DNA of 64,000 bases from Anaerolineae bacterium (GTDB taxonomy: Bacteria > Chloroflexota > Anaerolineae > Anaerolineales > UBA4823): positions 124,001-188,000 of the forward strand of contig QOQU01000001.1 of assembly GCA_003327455.1 (NCBI GenBank). The letters are read 5' to 3'. Positions 7,986 through 15,400 of the stretch are shown piece by piece (position 1 is the first letter of the stretch; the number at the start of each line of letters is the position of its first letter). Below the pieces are notes generated by a model. It was not told the DNA's origin and searched no databases. It worked only from the letters and a program-made list of their open reading frames with translations. The position numbers and the translations under genes are program-made.

Positions 7986-9240
7986 GCTCGGCCTCCATTT
8001 GCAGGCGTTCCAGACGACCCGGATGGATGATGCGCCGGTAGGCGAAGGTGACCGTCCAGGCCATCAACAGGGCAGTAAAGACGCCTGGCGACCAAACCCC
8101 CACGCTCTGGATGAGGAAACCGCCCAGGCTCGGCGCGATGACGCGGCTGATGGCTTCGAGGGAGGCCGCCAGTCCCAGAATTCCACCCACTTCTTCCCGG
8201 CTGACCGCTTTGCTGATGGCGCTTTGAATCAGCGTGTTGAGAATGCCTCCCGAAACCGCCAGCGGCAATAACAAGACCAAAAGGGTGATAAGGTTACGCG
8301 TAAACGCCCAGCCCAACAACGAAAGCCCCATGATCCATAAAGCGCTGATCAGGAGGGCGTTTTCGCGGAAGCGGCGGGTGAGGAGACCAATCAAACCGCC
8401 CTGCGTAATCACCGCCAGGATGCCAACATACGCCAAAACGAAGCCGGTCGTGCGGGCTTGTAAGCCAATGGCTTGCGCAAAGAGAGCAAAGACGGTCTGG
8501 AAGGTGGCAAAGGCTAAGCCAAAGAACAAACGCACGTGCAAAAGGGGTCCCACCTTTGGCCGTTGCAACGCCTGCCACAATGCCTTCAGGGTGAACGGAG
8601 GCCGCGCCCGCTGCGAGATCGCTTCTCGTTGTTCCAGGGATAGGGATTCGGGCAGTAAGAAGAAAATCTGCCCCAGGTTGAAAAAAGCAATGGCAGCCGC
8701 TGCATACGCCGGCACGCTGTATCCGAACTGGCTCAAGGCACCTCCCGCGGCCGGCCCGATAATAAAGCCCAGGCCAAAAGCCGCCCCGATTAAGCCCAGC
8801 CCGCGGGCGCGATTGCTTTCATCGGTGACATCGGCGATATAAGCCTGCGCGACGCTGATGTTGCCGCCGGTTAAACCGTCTAAAATGCGGCTGAGAAAGA
8901 GCACGCCCACGATAAACAGGTTGGCTTGCTGAATTGAAAACACGGCGGCTATTCCTTGACCAATCGGTTCCGCCAGCGCCAGCAAGAGAAAGCCCACAAA
9001 CGTTCCAAAAACCGAAACCAGCAAGATCGGGCGCCGACCAAAGCGGTCCGATAAACGCCCCAGCAAGGGAGCGCCAAGCAGTTGGGCAGCCGCGTAAGAA
9101 GCCACCAGCAAACCTACCACGCTGGCGGTTGCGCCATAAGCTTCGGCGTAATAGGGTAGCAGAGGTAAGATCAGCCCAAACCCCAGCAGATCGACGAAGA
9201 CAATGATGAAAATGGTCAATAAACGCGAGTTTTTCATCAT
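7969..9240 (-). CDS. MFS transporter (TetA-like drug/metabolite exporter)
   Basis: A 423-residue, 12-segment major facilitator. The GRLSDRFGRRPILL motif A between helices 2 and 3, the FVDLLGFGLILPLLPYYAE first helix and the GPAAGG motif C-like segment in helix 5 are characteristic of the tetracycline-resistance (DHA1) group of proton-coupled exporters. It overlaps the SDR gene upstream (TGA within ATGATG) and the hydrolase downstream. The substrate is not evident; it could export a lipid or small molecule modified by the surrounding enzymes. Confidence 0.88.
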   Translation of the reverse strand: MMKNSRLLTIFIIVFVDLLGFGLILPLLPYYAEAYGATASVVGLLVASYAAAQLLGAPLLGRLSDRFGRRPILLVSVFGTFVGFLLLALAEPIGQGIAAVFSIQQANLFIVGVLFLSRILDGLTGGNISVAQAYIADVTDESNRARGLGLIGAAFGLGFIIGPAAGGALSQFGYSVPAYAAAAIAFFNLGQIFFLLPESLSLEQREAISQRARPPFTLKALWQALQRPKVGPLLHVRLFFGLAFATFQTVFALFAQAIGLQARTTGFVLAYVGILAVITQGGLIGLLTRRFRENALLISALWIMGLSLLGWAFTRNLITLLVLLLPLAVSGGILNTLIQSAISKAVSREEVGGILGLAASLEAISRVIAPSLGGFLIQSVGVWSPGVFTALLMAWTVTFAYRRIIHPGRLERLQMEAERAKVA

Positions 9241-10742
9241 TGCACCTTTTCAGGGAAAGGATTTGAAACGGCGGTTGCAGAGGAGTTGGAGGCGAGCCGT
9301 TTGAGCCGCTCGATCAATCCACTGAAGATCAGGCTGTGAATTGGATAGAGCAGATACCAGTACGCCAGCCCCGACAATCCTTTGGGGGCAAAGAAAGCCG
9401 TTTGGACCAGGCGTGTTTGTCCTTCGCCATAGGGGAACGCCTCGAATTGCAGCCAGGCTTTGCCGGGCAGCTTCATCTCAGCGCGCAGCAGCAGGCGGCG
9501 GTCTGCTTCCACAGCCTCGACGCGCCAGAAGTCGATCGCATCGCCCACCCGCGCCGTTTCGGGGTCGCGCCGCCCGCGCCGCAAGCCCACCCCGCCGACC
9601 AGGCGGTCAATGGCGCCTCGAATCTGCCACAGAAGGTTCAGGTAGAGCCATCCTGTCTCACCTCCCAGACGGCTAAAGGTGCGGAAGGTCTGGGCGGGAG
9701 AGGCGGGTACAATCCGCTGGCGGCGCTCGAGGATCATCCCTTCATGGGTGGATAAAGAAACCGGCACCACATCTCCCTGGCTGGTCGAAAGCGCATCGCT
9801 CCAGGAAGTTTCGATGTGTTGGGCGTCCAACTCCGCCAGGGCAAGCTCCAATGCGCCTTGATAGTCCAGCGGCTGAATGTCCGGAAACAATTGCTTTGCC
9901 AGCGGATGACGCACAATCACCTCGTTGCGCAGTCCGTCAATGAGCGGGCGCGCCAGTTCAGCCGGGATAGGGGTGACCAGATGAACCCAGTACGAAGAGA
10001 GACGGGGAGTTAGAAAGGGCACCGGTAACAACCAGCGCTTGAGCCCGCGCGCTCTGGCATAACCCAGCATCATCTCGCCGTAGGTCAGGACATCTGCGCC
10101 GCCGATTTCGATGATGGCATCTGCACTGGCGGGCGTGTTCAGAGCAGCCACCAGATAAGCGATGACGTCCTTGATGGCGATCGGTTGAACGCGTTGATAA
10201 ACCCAACGCGGGCAGATCATCACGGGAATGCGCTCGGTGAGATAGCGGATCATTTCAAAGGAAATGCTGCCCGAGCCGACCACAATGGCTGCGCGAAATT
10301 CGGTGACCGGGATGCCCGCCTGGCGTAAGGTTTCACCGGTTTCCTGGCGGGAGCGCAGATGGGTGGAGAGATTTGAACCCGACTCACCCAGGCCGCCCAG
10401 ATAGATAATCCGCTGCACGCCAGCCTGACGGGCGGCCTGCGCGAAATGGTGGGCAGCCTGCAGGTCGCGCTGAGCGAAATCGCGGCTGGCTTTCATACTG
10501 TGCACCAGATAATAGGCGGCTGTGACACCCTGCATCGCTGAAGGAAGCGTGTGCGGCTGTAACACATCCCCCTCGCAAACTTCTACCTGCGAGAGCCACG
10601 GGCGGCCCTGCAAACGCCGCCGATCGCGCACCAGGACGCGCACGCGATAGCCGCTTTGTAGCAGGGCAGGCACCAACCGACCACCGATGTAGCCGGTTGC
10701 GCCGCTGACCAGGATCAGAGCTTGTTGTCTGGATGGGATCAT
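9237..10742 (-). CDS. SDR-family NAD(P)-binding protein with C-terminal DUF2867 domain
   Basis: A 501-residue two-domain protein. Residues 8-300 form an atypical short-chain dehydrogenase: the GATGYIGGR nucleotide loop (14-22), YYLVHSM, and IIYLGGLGE in place of the catalytic YxxxK region resemble NmrA-like/DUF2867 proteins. Residues from about 330 on (PASPAQTFRTFSRLGGETGW, then LPGKAWLQFEAF) form the DUF2867, polyketide-cyclase-like domain. It is the first gene of a seven-gene minus-strand cluster and lies behind a TATAAT box flanked by an inverted repeat. From general knowledge, proteins of this architecture often occur near photolyase, carotenoid or oxidative-stress genes, but none are visible here. 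Confidence 0.82.
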   Translation of the reverse strand: MIPSRQQALILVSGATGYIGGRLVPALLQSGYRVRVLVRDRRRLQGRPWLSQVEVCEGDVLQPHTLPSAMQGVTAAYYLVHSMKASRDFAQRDLQAAHHFAQAARQAGVQRIIYLGGLGESGSNLSTHLRSRQETGETLRQAGIPVTEFRAAIVVGSGSISFEMIRYLTERIPVMICPRWVYQRVQPIAIKDVIAYLVAALNTPASADAIIEIGGADVLTYGEMMLGYARARGLKRWLLPVPFLTPRLSSYWVHLVTPIPAELARPLIDGLRNEVIVRHPLAKQLFPDIQPLDYQGALELALAELDAQHIETSWSDALSTSQGDVVPVSLSTHEGMILERRQRIVPASPAQTFRTFSRLGGETGWLYLNLLWQIRGAIDRLVGGVGLRRGRRDPETARVGDAIDFWRVEAVEADRRLLLRAEMKLPGKAWLQFEAFPYGEGQTRLVQTAFFAPKGLSGLAYWYLLYPIHSLIFSGLIERLKRLASNSSATAVSNPFPEKVQ

Positions 10743-10764
10743 TTGACAGAAATTTCTATGTATT

Positions 10765-10800
10765 GTCTAAGATTTGCCCATATTATAACAGATTTTAGAC
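10765..10800 (-). promoter_or_regulatory. Promoter with flanking inverted repeat, SDR operon
   Basis: On the minus strand a TATAAT (10782-10787) is framed by GTCTAAAAT on one side and ATCTTAGAC on the other, arms that match at 8 of 9 positions and surround the -10 box symmetrically. No good -35 hexamer is seen at standard spacing, consistent with an activator-dependent or alternative-sigma promoter. A repressor or MerR-type activator site is possible. Confidence 0.5.
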
Positions 10801-11886
10801 CGGGAAAGTAAGAAATTTGTCAGAAAACAGGTATCTCGTACCGCCAGGCTTGCCGGGTATCCGTCATCGGTAGCGGTTTTGTAACACAGGCTTCAGCCTG
10901 TCGCATCGTCCCTCGCCCTTCGAGACGAAGTTTGTATCGCCAGGCTTGCCTGGTATGCGTCATCGGTAGAGGTTTTGTGCCACAGGCATTTAGCCTGTGA
11001 CCGTGCCCCTGTCCGCTTTTCTGGCTAAAAACACTCCAATAAGACCTTGCCAGGGGCAAAAAAATGCGTATACTAACGAGTAGCTGAAATTTGCGCACCC
11101 CCCCTTGAAAAACGGGCAAAAATGGCTCGAATCGGCAGGGGGTACGCAAAATGACATCGAACGTTAACAAGTGGGAGAAAACAAGCCCAATGGAGGCAAA
11201 AACAGGCGCACAAGTGGGGCGCCTGGGGCAGAGTTGAGGCAAGAAGAAGGGGGAAAGTGGGTCTTGTGAAAAAGAGAGCAATCGGGGGTCCGAATCCTCG
11301 TCCGCCCGTCGCTGGCACTTGCTGGGCTTCGGTCGTCCCGACCGAACAGGCTGTGCGAGATGCGCAACGGCAGGCGGGACGCCTGCTGCCCAGTGGAGGA
11401 GGCGCCAATAGCCCGAATGATGCCCCCTGGGCTTTGCTCGTCCCGACCGAACAAATCCGAATCCCCCTTGGCTCGTTAGGGCATTTCCCAAACCCGTATC
11501 GCCGACCTGCGGTCGGTCAGCAGAGGGAATACCAGGCGCAGCCTGGCGGTACGCACTTTGGGCCGCATCCTTGACCGCCCGTCAAGGCATTAAGACTCGC
11601 CCTCAAACCCTCCCCTGGGGACTCAGGCGTCTCGCCTGAGCACATCCCGCTCGCCCGGGCGCCTGGCGCGCGAGAAGGGGCAATCCATTGAGCAGACGGA
11701 TGGCTTCCAGACCCTGGCTCTCTGCTCCGAGATCAGCCGCCCGCCACCCCGCTCAGGCGCTGTTCCCACTGCCGCGTTCATGCTATAATTCCAACCACGT
11801 TTTAACGGTTTCTCTATCCCATCACTGGTTTCACCATTGGTTAATAAACTGAATTTCATCAACCAGATCCATCAGGAGTGAGCGCA
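10801..11886. repeat. Non-coding region with palindromic AGGC/GCCT repeats
   Basis: This is about 1.1 kb without a credible gene. Two related units start at 10842 and 10938 (96-base period); each runs CGCCAGGCTTGCC, a CGTCATCGGTAG core, then an ACAGGC/GCCTGT hairpin. A third, inverted relative lies at about 11497-11553 (CCAGGC/GCCTGG). Short direct repeats of TCCCGACCGAACA occur near 11336 and 11443, and CTCAGGCG/CGCCTGAG near 11620-11640. The one long open frame (10820-11491 minus) is made of these repeats and is not a gene. A TATAAT at 11784-11789 probably drives the oxidoreductase gene at 11887. Confidence 0.75.
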
Positions 11887-13056
11887 ATGAATCCACCGCT
11901 TACCAAAGAAACCCTGGGCATTGGCATCGCTGGCACCGGTTTTATTGGCCCGGCGCATATTGAAGGCCTGCGGCGCAATGGGTTGCGCGTGCTGGGCCTG
12001 GCGGAAGCAACTCCCGAACTGGCGCGCCAGAAAGCCGCCGAACTGGGCATTCCTCGCGCCTATGACTCGCTGGAAGCCATGCTCGCCGACCCCGAAATCC
12101 ACGCTGTCCACCTGGCGACCCCCAATCACCTGCACTATCCGCACGCCAAAGCCGCTTTGCTGGCTGGCAAACATGTGGTTTGCGAAAAACCGCTGGCGAC
12201 CTCTTCAACAGAGTCGGCTGAACTGGTGCGCCTGGCGGCGGAGAAAAAGCTTGCCAACGCCATTAACTTCAATTTGCGCATGTACCCGCTCGTTCAGCAA
12301 GCCCGCCAGATGGTGCAGAGCGGCCAACTCGGCGAGGTTTTCATCATTCAGGGCTCCTACCTGCAAGACTGGCTGCTCTTCCCCACCGATTGGAACTGGC
12401 GCCTGGAGCCGGAATTGGGCGGCAGCTTGCGCGCCGTGGGCGACATCGGCTCGCACTGGCTGGATATGGTTACCTTCATCACCGGTTTGAAGGTCAAAGA
12501 AGTGTTCGCCGATTTCAAAACCGTTCATCCGGTCCGCAAAAAACCCGCCAGACCCGTGGAGACCTATAGTGGCAAACTTCTCCAACCCGGTGACTACATC
12601 GACCAGCCCATCGCCACCGAAGACTATGCCAGCATCCTGTTACATTTTGAAAATGGCGTTGTGGGCGTTCTCACCGTTGCGCAGGTCTGCTCGGGGCGCA
12701 AAAACCGCCTGTTCTTCGAAATCAACGCTTCTCAATCCTCGCTGGCTTGGGATTCAGAGCGCCCGAACGAACTGTGGATCGGTCATCGCACCCAGCCCAA
12801 CCAGATCCTGATGAAAGACCCCGCCCTGCTCTCCGAACCAGCCCGCTCGGTCACTTCGTACCCCGGTGGGCATAACGAGGGCTTTCCCGATACCTTCAAA
12901 CACCTGAGCGCCAAGTTTTATCGCTATCTTCTGGCTGGAGACTTCTCTGCCTCGCCCGACTTTCCCACCTTTGCCGATGGGCACTACGAGATGCTCTTGT
13001 GTGAGGCGATCGAACGCAGCGCCAGAGAAGGACGTTGGGTAGCCGTAACGGAATGA
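11887..13056 (+). CDS. Gfo/Idh/MocA-family NAD(P)-dependent oxidoreductase
   Basis: A 389-residue sugar/inositol dehydrogenase-like enzyme. The Rossmann loop is [12 protein letters not shown] near the N terminus, and the CEKPLA motif around residue 100 carries the conserved Lys of the family. [17 protein letters not shown] supplies the D..H pair of the active site. It should oxidise or reduce a hydroxyl of a sugar or cyclitol; the substrate is not identifiable. ATG at 11887 is chosen because AGGAG lies eight bases upstream; GTG at 11878 overlaps that site. The gene is monocistronic and convergent with the archease gene. Confidence 0.9.
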   Translation: MNPPLTKETLGIGIAGTGFIGPAHIEGLRRNGLRVLGLAEATPELARQKAAELGIPRAYDSLEAMLADPEIHAVHLATPNHLHYPHAKAALLAGKHVVCEKPLATSSTESAELVRLAAEKKLANAINFNLRMYPLVQQARQMVQSGQLGEVFIIQGSYLQDWLLFPTDWNWRLEPELGGSLRAVGDIGSHWLDMVTFITGLKVKEVFADFKTVHPVRKKPARPVETYSGKLLQPGDYIDQPIATEDYASILLHFENGVVGVLTVAQVCSGRKNRLFFEINASQSSLAWDSERPNELWIGHRTQPNQILMKDPALLSEPARSVTSYPGGHNEGFPDTFKHLSAKFYRYLLAGDFSASPDFPTFADGHYEMLLCEAIERSAREGRWVAVTE

Positions 13057-13063
13057 GCCGCCC

Positions 13064-13477
13064 TTACACATCGAAGACGATGTAAGCTTCATACCCCCGC
13101 TCCGTCTGGCGCACCTCCAGATTGTGATAGGTCACAGCCTTGATGGCTTTTTCGAGTGAACGGATGGGATAGCCCCGCAGGCGAGCTTTGAGGCGATCCC
13201 GGTCGAGAGAGAGATCATACTCGGTAAAAGCCAGGTTTTCCTGCTCGATAAAATACAGGATTTCGCTCAAGAATTTGACCAGCAGTTGTTCCCGGTCGAG
13301 AAAGGAGATCTCGATCTCGCACTCGCGCGGAGGTCCATCTGCTACTTTAACGCCTGCCAGGCTCAACATGCCGCGCCCGGCTTGCTCGAGTAAGCCGCTC
13401 AATTGCGGTGCCCAAACCCTCAACGCCCAGTCGGCAGCGTGTTCGACCTCTTGAAAGCCAGCCGCTGAATTTTCCAT
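13064..13477 (-). CDS. Archease family protein
   Basis: A 137-residue protein matching archease, the small activator of RtcB-type RNA ligase in archaea and eukaryotes. Recognisable parts are FQEVEHAADWALRVWAP at the start, LLVKFLSEILYFIEQENL in the middle, and IKAVTYHNLEV followed by YIVFDV at the end, which contains the conserved His and terminal Asp. No RtcB gene is in the window. Start is uncertain: ATG at 13477 or 13495, neither with a clear ribosome site. The upstream start at 13573 would run into the rplI leader and is unlikely. Confidence 0.85.
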   Translation of the reverse strand: MENSAAGFQEVEHAADWALRVWAPQLSGLLEQAGRGMLSLAGVKVADGPPRECEIEISFLDREQLLVKFLSEILYFIEQENLAFTEYDLSLDRDRLKARLRGYPIRSLEKAIKAVTYHNLEVRQTERGYEAYIVFDV

Positions 13478-13522
13478 AATTTTAGAGTATACCATCGTTG
13501 AATTTTGTGGTAAAATCCCCCC

Positions 13523-13563
13523 GCTCTGGCGTTGTACCCTTCGCCAGAGCCCGCTTTCAGCGG
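13523..13563 (+). promoter_or_regulatory. Tandem hairpins in the rplI leader
   Basis: GCTCTGGCG (13523-13531) pairs perfectly with CGCCAGAGC (13542-13550), and CCGCT/AGCGG forms a second small hairpin right after (13551-13563). They lie between a TAAAAT box (13511-13516) and the rplI start, so they are in the mRNA leader. There is no U-run, so they are not a terminator; a ribosomal-protein control element is possible. Confidence 0.45.
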
Positions 13564-13591
13564 ATCTCTGCACGTAGAAAGGGCTTGAAAA

Positions 13592-14110
13592 ATGAAAGTG
13601 TTGTTATTGAAAGATGTGCATAAATTGGGTCGAGCGGGGGATGTCAAAAAGGTCGCCGATGGTTACGGTCGCAACTACTTAATCCCACAGGGACTGGCTG
13701 TTTTAGCCACCCCCGGGGCGCTCAAACAGGCGGAACACATCCGCCAGAAAGCCGAACTTGCCCGCCAGGCGCTGAACCAGGAACTCAGTGGCGTGGCACA
13801 AAAGATCAACGGTTTGAGGCTGACCTTTGCCGCCAAAGCCGGCGAGACCGGCAAGCTCTATGGCTCGATCACGCCCGCCATGATCGCCGAAGCGATCAAA
13901 GCAAAAGTGGGGCATGAAGTTGACCGCCGCGCCATCGATACCCAACCGATTCGCAACCTGGGTCTGTTCGAAGTGCCGGTGCGCCTGACGGTTGATCTCT
14001 CGCCGACGGTGCGGGTGCTCGTTCACCGCGAGGGTGAACAACCTCATATCGAAGAGGAAATCGCCGCAGCAGAAGAGGCTTCTGAGAGCCAGACCGACGA
14101 AACTGCGTAA
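13592..14110 (+). CDS. rplI: 50S ribosomal protein L9
   Basis: A 172-residue L9. The N-terminal RNA-binding domain MKVLLLKDVHKLGRAGDVKKV with GYGRNYLIPQGLA is near consensus, followed by the long connecting helix (about 40-75) and the C-terminal domain that spans about 80-148. It carries an acidic extension of about 24 residues (EEEIAAAEEASESQTDE). The ribosome site is AAAGGG before the ATG. The usual rpsF/ssb/rpsR neighbours are absent, so it stands as a single-gene unit here. Confidence 0.97.
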   Translation: MKVLLLKDVHKLGRAGDVKKVADGYGRNYLIPQGLAVLATPGALKQAEHIRQKAELARQALNQELSGVAQKINGLRLTFAAKAGETGKLYGSITPAMIAEAIKAKVGHEVDRRAIDTQPIRNLGLFEVPVRLTVDLSPTVRVLVHREGEQPHIEEEIAAAEEASESQTDETA

Positions 14111-14452
14111 ATCTCCCTCAAGCGAGCGACCAGAAACGGATGGGCGGTGCAGTCTGATAAGATCTGCACCGCCAGATTCGACTCCTCCGGCAACTTGCCC
14201 GCAACCTTGCCGATTTGTTAAGGTCTCTTTGGTCACAAAGGCAAACGGAGTCCCCATTTTTTGATAAAATTATTAACAGAAAACAAAATTCGTTTCTGTA
14301 ACTCAACGTTTGCCGACAAGCCAGGTTGTATCATCTCCGAACCGTCGGTCATGAGGGTTGATCAAGCAGAAAGGACGGTGAGTCGCCATACATCGTCACC
14401 GGCAAGAGGTGTTCTTTCCAGGGCTTAACCGCCCAACAGAAGGGAGAGGTCG
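14111..14452. other. Intergenic region after rplI with strong hairpin
   Basis: GGCGGTGCAG (14143-14152) pairs perfectly with CTGCACCGCC (14164-14173), a 10-bp stem without a following U-run, probably slowing or ending rplI transcription. Further on, CGGTGA/TCACCG near 14376-14401 can pair. A TTGATAAAAT-like AT-rich stretch near 14260-14272 may be a promoter for the GAF gene. I recognise no known RNA family. Confidence 0.45.
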
Positions 14453-15049
14453 ATGACATTGCCTAATGATACCTTGCGTGAGCTGGTCAGCCAGTATACC
14501 CGCTTGAAGCAAGAGAACCAGGAATTACGCGATGAAATTGCCCGTCTACGCCAGGCAATGCGCTCGCTGGTGCGCTTGCAAAGCAATATCGAAATGATCA
14601 CCCCACAATCCAATCCCTATGACCTTATCCATCTGATCCTGAGCACGGCGCTGGAAGCCGTAAATTCCAAAGACGGTTCTTTGATGTTACTGGATGAGGA
14701 AACCAATGAATTGGTATTTGTTTTGGTGCTTGGAGCCGCTCAAAAAACCCTTACCAATTATCGCCTGCCCCCCGGGGAGGGAATTGCCAGTTGGGTGGTC
14801 GCCAGCCGCACCCCTAAACTGGTCCTGGACGCCCGGGCTGAGCCGCTCTTCTCGCCGCTGGTGGATAAAATGACCGGCTTCATGACCGTTTCGCTGATTT
14901 GTGTCCCGCTGGTCTATCGAGACCGCACATTAGGCGCCATCGAGGTTGTGAACACCATCAGTGGTGAACCGTTCAAACAGGAGGATGTCGAGTTACTGCA
15001 ACTGGTCGCTCTCCTGGCAACGTTAGCCATTCTGCGCGCCGAAGGATAG
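14453..15049 (+). CDS. GAF-domain protein with N-terminal coiled coil
   Basis: A 198-residue soluble protein with a coiled-coil segment (residues about 5-50, LVSQYTRLKQENQELRDEI) and one GAF domain (about 55-195). There is no output domain, so it probably acts as a sensory subunit that dimerises with another protein. The ribosome site is GGGAGAGG. Its GAF domain resembles those of the kinases at 24.4 and 46.2 kb. It precedes the cysteine operon promoter by about 90 bases and is not part of that operon. Confidence 0.85.
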   Translation: MTLPNDTLRELVSQYTRLKQENQELRDEIARLRQAMRSLVRLQSNIEMITPQSNPYDLIHLILSTALEAVNSKDGSLMLLDEETNELVFVLVLGAAQKTLTNYRLPPGEGIASWVVASRTPKLVLDARAEPLFSPLVDKMTGFMTVSLICVPLVYRDRTLGAIEVVNTISGEPFKQEDVELLQLVALLATLAILRAEG

Positions 15050-15136
15050 AGACAGATCTAAGCAGGGGGAGAACGATCGCCAGGTTTCTGACTGGGGGTT
15101 GAGGTTGTGTCGTCCGAAAACAAATCCGAGATTCCC

Positions 15137-15164
15137 TTGACAGGTCGCAATTATCTCGTATAAT
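15137..15164 (+). promoter_or_regulatory. Sigma70 promoter of cysteine operon leader
   Basis: TTGACA (15137-15142), a 16-base spacer and TATAAT (15159-15164) make a near-perfect promoter. Transcription should begin near 15171, which is 23 bases before the first start codon of the leader peptide and about 230 bases before cysM. Confidence 0.88.
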
Positions 15165-15193
15165 TATCGTAAATATTATCGGAAATAAATGTG

Positions 15194-15244
15194 ATGGAGC
15201 GCGTTTTTCGAATGAACTGCATGTGTAGCCGGCGGGGGAAGTAA
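15194..15244 (+). CDS. Cysteine-codon leader peptide of the attenuator
   Basis: A 16-codon open frame MERVFRMNCMCSRRGK, or 10 codons if it starts at the second ATG (15212), for which GGAG at 196-199 of that line (15196-15199) is a ribosome site. Both starts are in one frame. Two Cys codons, TGC (15218-15220) and TGT (15224-15226), lie where a stalled ribosome would cover the first arm of the leader hairpin. The TAA stop (15242-15244) lies inside the antiterminator arm 15241-15249. The position, Cys content and downstream Cys genes all fit a regulatory peptide with no function of its own. Confidence 0.78.
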   Translation: MERVFRMNCMCSRRGK

Positions 15245-15355
15245 CCACCGCAGGGCTGCGCATTTAAATCCATTCGGCGCCAACAGATACCATCAGGTGG
15301 TTACCACCCCCGCAGAATGAACTTAGGGAAACGTGGAACCACCTGTTTGTTTTTC
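15222..15355 (+). promoter_or_regulatory. Transcription attenuator (mutually exclusive terminator/antiterminator)
   Basis: Four arms can be read. Arm 1 TGTGTAGCC (15222-15230, overlapping the second Cys codon) pairs over 9 bp with GGCTGCGCA (15254-15262), aided by GCGG/CCGC inside. GTAACCACC (15241-15249) pairs perfectly over 9 bp with GGTGGTTAC (15296-15304): the antiterminator. CAGGTGGTT (15294-15302) pairs perfectly with AACCACCTG (15337-15345), extended by CCAC/GTGG, and is followed by TTTGTTTTT (15346-15354): an intrinsic terminator. The antiterminator and terminator share 15296-15302 and cannot coexist. Stalling at Cys codons would free 15241-15249 and allow read-through into cysM; smooth translation to the stop codon would mask it and terminate. 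Confidence 0.82.
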
Positions 15356-15400
15356 TGTTGGCGATTTTGCTTATATGGAACATGAAAAGGAGCAATAAAA

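Noticed and set aside
9336-9755. Plus-strand open frames opposite the SDR-DUF2867 gene
   Set aside because: They are shadows of a clearly coding minus strand with conserved motifs.
10820-11491. A 223-codon open frame on the minus strand
   Set aside because: It is composed of the 96-base repeats translated twice (a KPLPMT..TRQAWRY unit recurs), has no ribosome site, no family resemblance and unusual composition.
14143-14173. Classical rho-independent terminator after rplI
   Set aside because: The 10-bp stem is perfect but no U-run follows, so I list it only as a hairpin in the intergenic entry.
15171-15400. Known riboswitch or T-box in the cysteine operon leader
   Set aside because: I looked for SAM-I, cobalamin and T-box landmarks (for example the AGGGUGGNACCGCG box). 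The GGTGGTTACCACC stretch is similar but does not match, while a Cys leader peptide with alternative pairing explains the structure.
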